From contig NZ_CAKMSR010000012.1 in NCBI RefSeq assembly GCF_928381705.1, forward strand, positions 23,661 through 87,660: a DNA stretch of 64,000 nt. The letters are read 5' to 3'. How positions within the stretch are numbered: the stretch's first letter is position 1; every line of letters starts with the position of its first letter. Source of the stretch: Rothia nasimurium (GTDB lineage: Bacteria > Actinomycetota > Actinomycetes > Actinomycetales > Micrococcaceae). The notes beneath the pieces were generated by a model. That model was not told the origin of the DNA. It worked only from the letters and a program-made list of their open reading frames with translations, and searched no databases. Of the stretch, positions 34,442 to 43,245 are shown one piece after another. A program made the position numbers and the translations under genes.

Positions 34442-35917
34442 CTATTCGCTTTCCTTAACTGAGCTGGCTGATTCCGCATCCAGTGCAGCCTGGGCTGCTT
34501 CTGCGGCTTCAGTACCGGCTCGCTTTTCAATGACCCAGCGTTCGATGTTGCGCTGAGAGGCTTCGTTAATTGCGAGGGCGCCTGCGGGGACGTCCTCGCG
34601 GATGACGGTTCCAGCTCCAGAATACGCGCCATCTCCGATATGTACGGGTGCGACATACATGTTGTCGGACCCCATTCGGACATTGTTTCCTACGGTGGAG
34701 CGATGCTTATTCACGCCGTCGTAGTTCACAAAGACTGATGCTGCACCGATATTGGAGTTTTCGCCAATCGTTACATCCCCAGCGTAAGAGAGGTGGGGCA
34801 GTTTTGAACCGGCGCCAATTTCGGCGTTCTTGGTTTCAACGAAGGTGCCAATCTTGCCCTTGGGGCCAAGCTTGGTACCGGGGCGCAGGTAAGCGAAGGG
34901 GCCAACGGTAGCGCCATCAGAGATTTCTGAGTCAGAGCCTTCGGTACGGGAGATAGTCGTATTCTCCCCTACCTTGACGTTGGTCAAAGTAGTGTCAGGA
35001 CCGATGACAGAGCCGGTAGCAATGTGGGTGGTGCCGCGCAGGTGGGTACCGGGCAGGATAGTAACGTCGTTGTCGATGGTGACAGTAACATCAATCCAGG
35101 TGGATTCGGGATCAACGATAGTAACACCTGCGACCATATGTGCGTGAGTTAGACGGTCGTTGAGCTTACGTCCCAGCTGAGCTAGCTGAACCCGGTCGTT
35201 AGCACCCTCAACTTCCCAGCGGTCTTCAATATCGAGAGCGCTGGTGCGGTAGCCGTCCTCGCGGGCAATGGAAAGGACGTCGGTGATGTACTTTTCGCCC
35301 TGGGCATTGTCGGTGGTGACGCGGGTCAACGAGTCACGCAGAACCTTTGCGTCAAAGGCGTAAATACCGGAGTTGATCTCGGTGATAGCAAGCTGCTCGG
35401 GGGTGGCGTCTTTGGCTTCGACGATAGCGGTTACTTCACCAGCTTCGTTGCGGACGATACGGCCGTAGGAACCGGGTTCATCGATGTGGGTTGTCAGAAC
35501 GGTGACGGCGTTCTTGCCTTCTTCGTGGAAGGCAATGAGCTTGCGTAGGGTCTCGGTCTTCAGCAGGGGAACGTCACCATAGGTCACCACAACAGTGCCT
35601 TCGACTTCCCCCGATTCAGCGTCAAGACCCAGCAGACCGACTTCAACAGCGCGCCCGGTACCGGGAATTTCGTCCTGATCAACGATGGTGACGTCAGCAT
35701 CGAAAGCAGTAACGTGGGCTGCCACCTTATCGCGCTGGTGGCGCACAACAACAGCCAGATTTTTAGGGTCAAGTTCACGAGCTACAGCTACCGCGTGTTC
35801 TACCATGGAGCGCCCGCCGATGGGGTGCATGACCTTGGGGGTAGAGGACTTCATGCGGGTTCCAGCTCCGGCAGCTAGAACGATAACAGCGGACGGAACT
35901 GAAGCAGTAGCAGTCAC
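34442..35917 (-). CDS. glmU: Bifunctional UDP-GlcNAc pyrophosphorylase / GlcN-1-P acetyltransferase
   Basis: 491 residues from GTG 35917, with AAGGAG nine bases upstream. The N-terminal half has the uridylyltransferase signature VLAAGAGTRMKSSTPKVMH; the C-terminal half is a left-handed beta helix of hexapeptide repeats with PFAYLRPGT, FVETKNAEIG and AGDVTIGENSNIGAA. It makes UDP-GlcNAc, precursor of peptidoglycan and of the glycans assembled by this region's transferases. A charged tail (AAQAALDAESASSVKES) follows the repeats. Transcribed with prs; tRNA-Gln lies 61 bases upstream on the same strand. Confidence 0.97.
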   Translation of the reverse strand: MTATASVPSAVIVLAAGAGTRMKSSTPKVMHPIGGRSMVEHAVAVARELDPKNLAVVVRHQRDKVAAHVTAFDADVTIVDQDEIPGTGRAVEVGLLGLDAESGEVEGTVVVTYGDVPLLKTETLRKLIAFHEEGKNAVTVLTTHIDEPGSYGRIVRNEAGEVTAIVEAKDATPEQLAITEINSGIYAFDAKVLRDSLTRVTTDNAQGEKYITDVLSIAREDGYRTSALDIEDRWEVEGANDRVQLAQLGRKLNDRLTHAHMVAGVTIVDPESTWIDVTVTIDNDVTILPGTHLRGTTHIATGSVIGPDTTLTNVKVGENTTISRTEGSDSEISDGATVGPFAYLRPGTKLGPKGKIGTFVETKNAEIGAGSKLPHLSYAGDVTIGENSNIGAASVFVNYDGVNKHRSTVGNNVRMGSDNMYVAPVHIGDGAYSGAGTVIREDVPAGALAINEASQRNIERWVIEKRAGTEAAEAAQAALDAESASSVKESE

Positions 35918-35978
35918 TAGTTAGTACTCCTTGAGCGAGTGAGACCCCGGTAATGTTGCGAGATAAAGGGGTATTGAG

Positions 35979-36050
35979 CTCCGCCACAAGGACTCGAACC
36001 TTGAATAACGGCTCCAAAGGCCGCTGTGTTGCCAATTACACCATGGCGGA
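35979..36050 (-). tRNA. tRNA-Gln (anticodon TTG)
   Basis: Reading the minus strand, TCCGCCA at 36050-36044 pairs with TGGCGGA ending at 35980 to form the acceptor stem. The anticodon loop is CTTTGGA, giving TTG, and GGTTCGAGTCC forms the T loop. The gene spans about 72 bases including the discriminator G; the 3' CCA is not encoded. Placed upstream of glmU as in related actinobacteria. Confidence 0.95.
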
Positions 36051-36168
36051 TTACCACCCTGCACACTTCCTAGCAGCAGTATGGACGAATCTAGATATTA
36101 CCAAGTCTCATGCTCAGAATGAAACGCGTAGAGAGTGAGTCTCGGTAAAAGTTCTCTAAAGCAGTTGC

Positions 36169-36684
36169 CTAAGTTCCCAGCCAGGGAATAATCTTTGTCA
36201 GAGCAAGCTCTATTTCTTCCACAGCAATTCTCGCAGCCTCAGGCCCCTTACGATAGGGATCAGCGATTCTGTCTTCTTTTGCTGGAGGCTCATCGAGGGC
36301 ATACATGAAGGCTACTGGATCAACGCGACGCCCAGCCTGTTCCTGAACTCGCGCCATATGTTTTAAGAGATGAATTTTTGAGCGGTGTTGGGGCCACTCA
36401 CGCACAATCCAGTTAAGGTGTTCTTTCTCCATCACTAAGACTAGTGCAGATTCTTCCAATAACTGAGCAGTAATCTGTTTAGTCTGATGGCTGTGAAAGT
36501 TTACACCTCGCGATTCCAGCTCCGAGTCAATAAAAGGAGCTACCCCTGAGCCTACGACAGCCCCAGTCCCCGCGCTATCAAAAGTCCACTCTGAATCGGA
36601 GCCTGAAAGTTGCTCAGCAATGTACTGTGCCGTGGCGCTTCGGGCAATGTTACCTGTGCAGACAAAGAGAACCTTCTTGGACAT
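36169..36684 (-). CDS. Low-molecular-weight protein tyrosine phosphatase
   Basis: 171 residues from ATG 36684. VLFVCTGNIARSATA carries the Cys-x5-Arg active site, near the N-terminus as usual, and RIADPYRKGP the general-acid Asp-Pro loop. Partners of this family remove phosphate from the tyrosine tail of BY-kinases such as the one at 15077-16492. The start could also be ATG 36759 or even 36831, adding a basic N-terminal stretch (ALLKKRRRVEEEE) that is untypical of the family. An AGG lies 9 bases before 36684. Divergent from the ABC-F gene. Confidence 0.88.
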   Translation of the reverse strand: MSKKVLFVCTGNIARSATAQYIAEQLSGSDSEWTFDSAGTGAVVGSGVAPFIDSELESRGVNFHSHQTKQITAQLLEESALVLVMEKEHLNWIVREWPQHRSKIHLLKHMARVQEQAGRRVDPVAFMYALDEPPAKEDRIADPYRKGPEAARIAVEEIELALTKIIPWLGT

Positions 36685-36840
36685 CGGGAGGTACCTGAGC
36701 TCTTCTTCCTCTACTCTTCTTCTTTTTTTAAGGAGAGCTCCTACATTGAATTGTGTCATGTCTTCTATTTTACTCTGTGCAGAACTTGCAATGTTTGACA
36801 CCATAGAAAATCGCTCGAGACAGTAAAACACAGTTTGTAA

Positions 36841-36876
36841 TTGGAAGGCCTAACGTTTACCTAGTAGCCTAGAGGG
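36841..36876 (+). promoter_or_regulatory. Promoter of the ABC-F gene, probably leaderless
   Basis: TTGGAA (36841-36846), 18 bases, TAGCCT (36865-36870), then only six bases to the GTG. The spacing puts the transcription start at or next to the start codon. Confidence 0.5.
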
Positions 36877-38700
36877 GTGGCACATCTACTTGGCGGCGAA
36901 GACCTACACATTGAATTTCCCACACGCACCATCTTTGAGGGCATCACGGTTGGCCTCAACGAGGGCGACCGTATCGGCATCGTAGGTCGTAACGGTGACG
37001 GTAAGTCCACGCTTCTCTCCCTCCTCGGTGGGCGGCTCACCCCCGATTCAGGTAAGGTCACGGTACGATCTGGAACCCGGATTGGCTTCCTCGATCAGGC
37101 AGATGTTCTCGACGATTCCCTAACCGTGGGTCAGGCTATCGTTGGTGATACCCCCGAATACGAGTGGGCTTCGGATTCTAAGATTCGCGACGTCATTTCG
37201 GGGCTCGTGTCGGACCTCGACTGGAATGCGTCCGTCTCTTCTCTCTCGGGTGGCCAGCGCCGCCGTGTTGCCCTTGCCGCTCTGTTGGCAGGCGACTGGG
37301 ACGTCCTCATGCTTGACGAACCTACCAACCATCTCGATGTGGAGGCTATCACCTGGCTAGCTAACCACCTTAAAACCCGCTGGTCTAAGAACGCGGGCGG
37401 TCTGCTCACCGTCACCCACGACCGTTGGTTCCTGGACGAAATTTGTACAGATACCTGGGAGGTCCACGACGGCATCGTAGAGCCCTTCGAGGGCGGATAC
37501 GCTGCCTACATTCTGCAGCGTGTTGAGCGCGATCGCCAGGCAGCTGCAACCGAAGCAAAGCGCCAAAACTTCATGCGTAAGGAGCTTGCCTGGCTGCGCC
37601 GAGGTGCCCCTGCGCGTACCTCCAAGCCCAAGTTCCGTATCGACGCCGCTAACGCTCTTATCGCCGATGTGCCCCCGGTGCGTAACAAGGTGGAACTATC
37701 GCAGATGGCTGTATCCCGCCTGGGTAAGGACGTAGTGGATATCGAGGATGTCGATGTTAGCTACCCCGATGCCAATGCACCCGGGGCTACGAAGGACGTG
37801 CTCAAAAAGGTTACCTGGCGCATCGCTCCTGGTGAGCGCACCGGCATTATGGGTGTGAACGGTGCTGGAAAATCAACTCTGCTAGGCCTTGTGACGGGCT
37901 CGGTACAGCCCACCCGCGGGCGGGTTAAGCACGGCAAGACCGTGAAGGTCGCTACGCTCACCCAGCAGCTCGATGAGCTGCGGGAAGTTGAGAATGACCG
38001 GGTATCAGATGTCATTGGGCGCAAGCGCACCTCCTATGTAGCTGGCGGTAAGGAGATGACGCCCGGGCAGCTTCTGGAACGTCTAGGGTTTACGTCAGCC
38101 CAGCTATCTACCCCGGTTAAAGACCTGTCAGGTGGTCAGAAGCGCCGTCTTCAGCTTCTGCTGATTCTGTTGGATGAGCCCAACGTCCTTATCCTGGACG
38201 AACCCTCTAACGACCTCGACACCGACATGCTGGCGGCCATGGAGGACCTTCTCGATACCTGGCCCGGCACGCTCCTGGTGGTTTCACACGACCGCTATCT
38301 GATGGAACGTGTGACCGACCAACAGTACGCACTGATTGACGGTACTTTTAGGCATCTGCCGGGTGGCGTTGATGAATACCTACAGCTTTCAGCTTCTGCG
38401 GCTGCCGCGCCGTCGACCAAGGCGGTTGATTCTTCTCCGCTTGGTAAGCAGGACGCCGGCAGCAGCTCGGCGGCTAAGGCTAGCGGAGCTGAAATCCGGG
38501 CAGCACAGAAGGAAATCAACCAGATTGACCGCAAACTCGCTAAACTAGCAGACCAGAAGGCCAAGCTGGATGAGAAGATGGCTAGCCACGACTACTCAGA
38601 CTATGAGGGGCTGGCTGCTCTCTCTGCCGAGCAGCAAGGCATTCAGGATGAGATCGATGAACTAGAAATGCACTGGATTGAATTAAGTGAAATAGTGTAG
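36877..38700 (+). CDS. ABC-F family ATPase (Uup-like)
   Basis: 607 residues, soluble, two ATPase cassettes. First: Walker A GRNGDGKST (about residue 46), signature LSGGQRRR, Walker B LMLDEPTNHLD. Second: Walker A GVNGAGKST (near 326), LSGGQKRR and ILDEPSNDLD. The C-terminal coiled coil (residues about 535-605; QKEINQIDRKLAKL) is of the Uup type, which binds branched DNA or ribosomes. ABC-F proteins act on ribosomes and have no membrane part. The following acyltransferase gene starts 8 bases after the stop. Often next to ispE in relatives; here three foreign-looking genes intervene. Confidence 0.93.
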   Translation: MAHLLGGEDLHIEFPTRTIFEGITVGLNEGDRIGIVGRNGDGKSTLLSLLGGRLTPDSGKVTVRSGTRIGFLDQADVLDDSLTVGQAIVGDTPEYEWASDSKIRDVISGLVSDLDWNASVSSLSGGQRRRVALAALLAGDWDVLMLDEPTNHLDVEAITWLANHLKTRWSKNAGGLLTVTHDRWFLDEICTDTWEVHDGIVEPFEGGYAAYILQRVERDRQAAATEAKRQNFMRKELAWLRRGAPARTSKPKFRIDAANALIADVPPVRNKVELSQMAVSRLGKDVVDIEDVDVSYPDANAPGATKDVLKKVTWRIAPGERTGIMGVNGAGKSTLLGLVTGSVQPTRGRVKHGKTVKVATLTQQLDELREVENDRVSDVIGRKRTSYVAGGKEMTPGQLLERLGFTSAQLSTPVKDLSGGQKRRLQLLLILLDEPNVLILDEPSNDLDTDMLAAMEDLLDTWPGTLLVVSHDRYLMERVTDQQYALIDGTFRHLPGGVDEYLQLSASAAAAPSTKAVDSSPLGKQDAGSSSAAKASGAEIRAAQKEINQIDRKLAKLADQKAKLDEKMASHDYSDYEGLAALSAEQQGIQDEIDELEMHWIELSEIV

Positions 38701-38708
38701 GAGCCTTC

Positions 38709-39209
38709 ATGGGACTTGGAATTAAAATCGCAGCAAACGACCTTGTTAGAAGATTTGCTTTCTCATCTTCAATAAATCTTATTTACCGATGGAAACTTTT
38801 AAATAAACTAGGCTGGAAAGAAATTGAAGAAGCTTATATACGGGATGGCTGCCTGTTTATTGGGTATGACCTAAAAATATCCAAAGACAGCTATCTAAAT
38901 AGGCAAGTTTTCATTGATGCAAGCGCTCGTGTGGAAATCGGATCGCATGTACAATTTGGCCCTCGCTCCAGCATCATCACCAGCACTCATAAAATTGGCA
39001 ACGCAAGTTGCAGAGGTGGAGAGCCAGATAGAAAGCCAGTTACAATTAAAGATGGTTGCTGGATTGGAGCTGGAGCCATGATTCTTCCTGGAGTCACTGT
39101 AGCCGAAGGGTGCATTATCGCGGCAGGTGCTGTCGTTGCTAAAGATACCGAAGCTCATGGTCTATATGCAGGAGTACCAGCTAAACGTATTAAAGATTTA
39201 CCACACTAA
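38709..39209 (+). CDS. Hexapeptide-repeat acyltransferase
   Basis: 166 residues, A+T-rich. After a helical N-terminus, GCLFIGYDLKISKDSYLNRQVFIDASARVEIGSHVQFGP begins a left-handed beta-helix and ITSTHKIG, WIGAGAMILPGV and AGVPAKRIK match the maltose/galactoside O-acetyltransferase (WcaF/LacA-type) pattern with catalytic His in STHK. It probably O-acetylates a sugar in the cytoplasm before export. It follows the ABC-F gene by 8 bases and the GT2 gene by a 13-base gap, likely one transcript with an acquired block. Confidence 0.88.
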   Translation: MGLGIKIAANDLVRRFAFSSSINLIYRWKLLNKLGWKEIEEAYIRDGCLFIGYDLKISKDSYLNRQVFIDASARVEIGSHVQFGPRSSIITSTHKIGNASCRGGEPDRKPVTIKDGCWIGAGAMILPGVTVAEGCIIAAGAVVAKDTEAHGLYAGVPAKRIKDLPH

Positions 39210-39222
39210 AGGAATCACTAAG

Positions 39223-40143
39223 ATGCACTCACAACCTCTCGTCTCAGTTATCATTCCCGTATATAACGCTGCAGATTTCTTACCTTATCAGCTCGAGGCT
39301 CTAGCCGCGCAGTTAAATGCTCCACCATTTGAAGTAATTGTTGCAGATAACGGATCAACTGATCACATTAAAAAGGTTATAGATGATTTTCAGAAAAAGC
39401 TGAACATATCTCTTATTGATGCCTCACACAAAAAAGGGCAGTCATTCGCACGAAACCTTGCAGTTTTTAAAGCATCAACCAACTATATTTTAGCTTGCGA
39501 TGCTGATGATGTGGTTTCACCTAACTGGGTTTCAAGTCTTTCACAATATGTACTGGATGAAGACTGTATAGTTACGACTCCACTTTTACCCTTTTACCCT
39601 CATTTGGGTGAATCCCCTGAAACAGCACCCGAATCACGTAAAACTCGGGAAATGCTGCTAGGCCTTAATGAATTTCCATTTGCACAGGGAGGTTCCGCAG
39701 CCTATAGAAGATCATCCTTTATTGAAGTAGGTGGTTTTGACGAAAGTTTTCGTGGTGGATCAGAAGATATCGATTTATCGTGGCGAATCACAGACTCAGG
39801 GCGCAATCTCTACTTCTGCGACAAAGCCTGTTTGTACTATAGGGCCAGAGAAAATGAAGGTAATACTTTTCTACAGGTCTACCGATACGCTAGAGAGAAT
39901 GTCCTTCTTTGGAAAAGATGTAAAAGTCGCGGTAAATTGATTAACTCTGTTTCTTTTAAAATAGCGGTTATTAGAGCTTTAGCAATTCCATATCTCTACA
40001 TTAGAAATAGGAATTTTGAGGACTTTGCTAACTATGGGGGAAGACTAGGCGCACTATCAGGAAATATTAAATATCGCCTTTTGCAAAAAAATAATTCTCC
40101 TCAATTGATATGGGATTCTATACCTGAGGCCAAAGAATCCTAG
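39223..40143 (+). CDS. Glycosyltransferase family 2
   Basis: 306 residues from ATG 39223, with AAAGGA nine bases upstream; the frame extends back into the acyltransferase gene without homology. VSVIIPVYNAADFLPYQLEAL, VADNGSTDH, LACDADDVVSPNW (metal-binding DxD) and GGFDESFRGGSEDIDLSWRI are the consecutive GT2 motifs. A+T-rich. Acts in the cytoplasm on a lipid-linked acceptor. Donor sugar unknown. A bidirectional hairpin ends the block. Confidence 0.88.
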   Translation: MHSQPLVSVIIPVYNAADFLPYQLEALAAQLNAPPFEVIVADNGSTDHIKKVIDDFQKKLNISLIDASHKKGQSFARNLAVFKASTNYILACDADDVVSPNWVSSLSQYVLDEDCIVTTPLLPFYPHLGESPETAPESRKTREMLLGLNEFPFAQGGSAAYRRSSFIEVGGFDESFRGGSEDIDLSWRITDSGRNLYFCDKACLYYRARENEGNTFLQVYRYARENVLLWKRCKSRGKLINSVSFKIAVIRALAIPYLYIRNRNFEDFANYGGRLGALSGNIKYRLLQKNNSPQLIWDSIPEAKES

Positions 40144-40154
40144 AAAGGGAATAA

Positions 40155-40189
40155 AAAGTGCGAGCTGTCAGATAAACAGTTCGCACTTT
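40155..40189. terminator. Bidirectional intrinsic terminator
   Basis: AAAGTGCGAGCTGT (40155-40168) pairs with ACAGTTCGCACTTT (40176-40189), one G-T pair, between the convergent GT2 and GT4 genes, with A/T runs on both sides. Confidence 0.8.
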
Positions 40190-40192
40190 ATA

Positions 40193-41305
40193 TTACAAGA
40201 GATCAAAAATTTTCTCCCAGGTTTCTACCACATACTTGGATCGATATTTTTCTGAATAACTATAAGATTTCTGGCTCAAACTTTTTCGCATCATTGGATT
40301 TTTCATATAGAGAGTGAGTAGTTCACTGTACTCTTTTATATCTCCAGGAGGAACCAGTAGTCCTGTTTCATGAAGACTCTCATGTACTCCTGGAGAAACA
40401 TCATATGCAATTGTAGGAACGCCCATTTGACCTGCTTCAACTATTGTCATTGGCAAGCCTTCAATTTTTGATGAAATAGCGTTGAGAGATGCACTTGAAA
40501 ATATATTATCAATATTTTGCACAGCAGGATAGAAAGAAACCTCATTATATTCTTCGTATTTCTTAATTAAATCCTGCTTGGTCTCACCCTCCCCATAGAG
40601 TTCAAGCTGCCAGCCATCATGCTCAGAGTCTAGAAAAGCCTGGATTAGATGATCGACCTGTTTTGTCTCAGAAAACCTTCCTGCATAGATAATCTTCCGA
40701 GTATCCACAAAGGATTCTTTCCTATACTGCTCCGGAATATCAATTATATTTGGCACATGGAAAAATTTCTTGGGAAACTCCTGCGAAAATAGCTCTTGGT
40801 CAGTTTCAGAAAGAACCGTAGCATTGTCACAATTTTTTAGGGCAAGTTTCAGATTGATGATATCCTGACTGGTAAGGCCAGATCTTGACATATGCATCTG
40901 TACAATTTTTTTGAAACGCTTTAAATTTACTTTTTTCGCTAAGTAATTGAAGCTTTCAAGAGATGCACCGATAATCACTACATCATTATCACGAAGTTTA
41001 TGAAATTTCCTCCTCAATCTCAGTGAAAGAAATGGGGATCCAAATTTGGAAATTACTCTTCGAAGTGGTTTCAAGTATCTCTTTGACGTATTAAACCCTT
41101 TCATATCATCAGTCAGTTTTATCCATGGATTAATTTGAAATATCTTATATTTTTCTTTAAACTCTTCACTAGCAGAGTACATTAAAAAATATTCCACATC
41201 ATAACCCTTTTCCGTAAGGGCATCGTATAAGTTTCGAGTTGAGGTAACGAGTCCATTAGGAAGAAACAAGTCTGAGACAGCAATAATAATTTTTTTCTTC
41301 TTCAT
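40193..41305 (-). CDS. GT4 glycosyltransferase
   Basis: 370 residues, strongly A+T-rich and lysine-rich. KIIIAVSDLFLPNGLVTSTRNLYDALTEKGYDVE opens the GT-B fold; KIIYAGRFSETKQVDHLIQAF starts the donor domain and SSKIEGLPMTIVEAGQMGVP (near residue 280) is the Glu-x7-Glu site. Composition resembles low-G+C Firmicutes more than the G+C-rich ispE beside it, a sign of transfer. It ends 17 bases after the ispE operon side but on the same strand upstream, so it may be read with ispE. Donor unknown. Confidence 0.88.
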   Translation of the reverse strand: MKKKKIIIAVSDLFLPNGLVTSTRNLYDALTEKGYDVEYFLMYSASEEFKEKYKIFQINPWIKLTDDMKGFNTSKRYLKPLRRVISKFGSPFLSLRLRRKFHKLRDNDVVIIGASLESFNYLAKKVNLKRFKKIVQMHMSRSGLTSQDIINLKLALKNCDNATVLSETDQELFSQEFPKKFFHVPNIIDIPEQYRKESFVDTRKIIYAGRFSETKQVDHLIQAFLDSEHDGWQLELYGEGETKQDLIKKYEEYNEVSFYPAVQNIDNIFSSASLNAISSKIEGLPMTIVEAGQMGVPTIAYDVSPGVHESLHETGLLVPPGDIKEYSELLTLYMKNPMMRKSLSQKSYSYSEKYRSKYVVETWEKIFDLL

Positions 41306-41322
41306 AAGAATATCCCTTTCAT

Positions 41323-42234
41323 TTATTTGATAATTACTGAAGTCGGCCCCGAACCAGATACGAAGCTTACCGCTGCACCGGGCTGAGCATTGGTCTTTTC
41401 CAGCGTTTCTGCCAGTTCAGGCAACAGTGTAACGGCAGGCGCAGCCAGATCGTTGCGCAGCAGCCCGGCAATAGCCGGCAGGCGCCTCTGCAGCGGCTCA
41501 GCCGAGGTTAGTAGATCTATCAGCTCCTGCGGGACCTGCAGGGTTGCGTTCGGAGCAGGGTAGCGCCCCGCCGCGCGGCCGGCGTCCAGCTCCTTAAACA
41601 CGGCGGGGGTCGACAGCCCAGCCGTTGTTGAAGGCACAAACCCAAACTTCAGTGGCTCAACGCCCTCCGGTACCTCAATCGGCGTGAGTTTGTCCCCCAC
41701 CCCGGTGCCCACAGCCAGGCCCCCCAAGAGGGCAAAGGGAACGTCGGCACCCAGCGGAGCAGCCAACTCCAGCAGGCGCTCAAGCGCAAGAGACTTAGCG
41801 GCCAGGCCTGCCTGCACCAGGTAGTCGTTCATGGCCTTCATGGCGGCGGCAGCATCGGCAGACCCTCCGCCCATCCCACCGGCAACCGGAACAGCCTTAT
41901 CGATGTGAAGCTGAACGGCGACGTCCTGAATATCCAAGCCCTGGGCAGCTACCACCGCTGCTGCCCCGCGATAGGCCAGGTTAGATTCATCAAGCGGAAC
42001 GACAGCCGGGTCAAAAGCCCCGGCAGCAACCTGCTCCGCAACAGGAGATCCTTCGGCAACACTCATAGACTGGGCGATACCGGGCTCATGGGCCGAAGAA
42101 ATCGTGACGCGCTCTAACACGTCGGTTGCGGCATAGAGCGAGGCGACCTCGTGGTAGCCGTCCTCGCGCAGGGGCCCCACCGCAAAGTAGAGGTTGACCT
42201 TGCCGGGGGCGGTAGCAGAAACACTGAGAGTCAT
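41323..42234 (-). CDS. ispE: 4-diphosphocytidyl-2-C-methyl-D-erythritol kinase
   Basis: 303 residues. [23 protein letters not shown] and [17 protein letters not shown] (the GHMP kinase ATP loop) are diagnostic of IspE. It phosphorylates CDP-methylerythritol in the non-mevalonate pathway to isopentenyl diphosphate, ultimately feeding undecaprenyl carriers used by this region's glycan enzymes. It overlaps the ksgA stop by 4 bases (ATGA), the conserved actinobacterial pair. Confidence 0.96.
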   Translation of the reverse strand: MTLSVSATAPGKVNLYFAVGPLREDGYHEVASLYAATDVLERVTISSAHEPGIAQSMSVAEGSPVAEQVAAGAFDPAVVPLDESNLAYRGAAAVVAAQGLDIQDVAVQLHIDKAVPVAGGMGGGSADAAAAMKAMNDYLVQAGLAAKSLALERLLELAAPLGADVPFALLGGLAVGTGVGDKLTPIEVPEGVEPLKFGFVPSTTAGLSTPAVFKELDAGRAAGRYPAPNATLQVPQELIDLLTSAEPLQRRLPAIAGLLRNDLAAPAVTLLPELAETLEKTNAQPGAAVSFVSGSGPTSVIIK

Positions 42235-43139
42235 GAGGAAGCCCCCTCCCCGCTCTGGTCGGCAGGGGCAGGCACCTGCCGGGCGGCTTCGGCAATCTTG
42301 ATGAAGTCAAAAATATCGAGCTTCTCACCGCGCAGCTGCGGGTCAATGCCGGCGATCTCAAGAATCTCACCGGCGCGGGCAGCAGAGCCGGCCCAGCCAG
42401 CGAGCGCAGCCCGCAGGGTCTTACGGCGCTGGGCAAAGGCAGCATCGACAATAGCAAAAACCTCTTCACGAGGCAGGTCAGACAGTAGCTCAGGGCGGCG
42501 CTTAAAAGCCACCAGACCCGACTTAATCTTGGGAGCAGGCCAGAAAACGTTAGTACCGATCACCCCTGCCTTAGACACCTCAGCGAACCAGTTAGCCTTG
42601 ACCGAAGGCACCCCGTAAATCTTAGACCCGGGCTTGGCCGAGAGGCGGTCTGCAACCTCGTCCTGCACCATGACCAGGGCATGCTCAATCGAGGGGAAGG
42701 TAGCAAACATATGCAGGAGCACCGGCACCGCCACGTTATAGGGCAGGTTAGCTACCAGGGCGGACGGGGTGCGCGGCAGCTCGGTGACCTTCATGGCGTC
42801 AGAGAGCACCACGTCGATACGGTCCTCTGAGCCGGGGCGGAACTTAGCAATCGTCGCCGGAAGCTGTTCAGCTAGAGGGAGATCGATCTCAACAGCAACC
42901 ATGTCGCGGGCAGCGTCCAAGATGCCCAGGGTCAGTGAGCCCAGGCCCGGGCCAACCTCAACTACCGTCTCATCGGGGCTGATATCGGCAGCAGCGATAA
43001 TACGACGAATGGTATTAGGGTCAATCACAAAGTTCTGCCCCAGGGTCTTAGTGGGGCGGATACCCAGGGTGGCAGCTAGGTCACGGATTTCTTGGGGGCC
43101 CAACAGAGCATCGGGCGCAGGAGATTGCTGTTCAGTCAC
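42231..43139 (-). CDS. ksgA: 16S rRNA dimethyladenosine transferase
   Basis: 302 residues. [32 protein letters not shown] (SAM loop) and [12 protein letters not shown] (catalytic NLPY) identify KsgA/RsmA, which dimethylates two adjacent adenosines near the 3' end of 16S rRNA. GTG start at 43139. Co-transcribed with ispE. In many actinobacteria tatD and an rpf gene lie upstream; here a GT87 gene on the other strand is interposed. Confidence 0.95.
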   Translation of the reverse strand: MTEQQSPAPDALLGPQEIRDLAATLGIRPTKTLGQNFVIDPNTIRRIIAAADISPDETVVEVGPGLGSLTLGILDAARDMVAVEIDLPLAEQLPATIAKFRPGSEDRIDVVLSDAMKVTELPRTPSALVANLPYNVAVPVLLHMFATFPSIEHALVMVQDEVADRLSAKPGSKIYGVPSVKANWFAEVSKAGVIGTNVFWPAPKIKSGLVAFKRRPELLSDLPREEVFAIVDAAFAQRRKTLRAALAGWAGSAARAGEILEIAGIDPQLRGEKLDIFDFIKIAEAARQVPAPADQSGEGASS

Positions 43140-43201
43140 GCACCCTAGTCTACCGGGTCTGCTCCAGCACAGAGGGTCTCCCCGTAGTCAGAGCGCCACC
43201 G

Positions 43202-43207
43202 GTAGAA
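43202..43207 (+). promoter_or_regulatory. -10 element of the GT87 gene
   Basis: TAGAAT lies 38 bases before the ATG at 43246, between the divergent ksgA and GT87 genes. No good -35 is seen. Confidence 0.35.
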
Positions 43208-43245
43208 TTATTGCTCGTACCCAGCCACCCAACCCCGGGGAACCT

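Noticed and set aside
42769..43245. Possible N-terminal extension of the GT87 protein
   Set aside because: It lies within ksgA on the opposite strand; GGGGAA and homology start at 43246.
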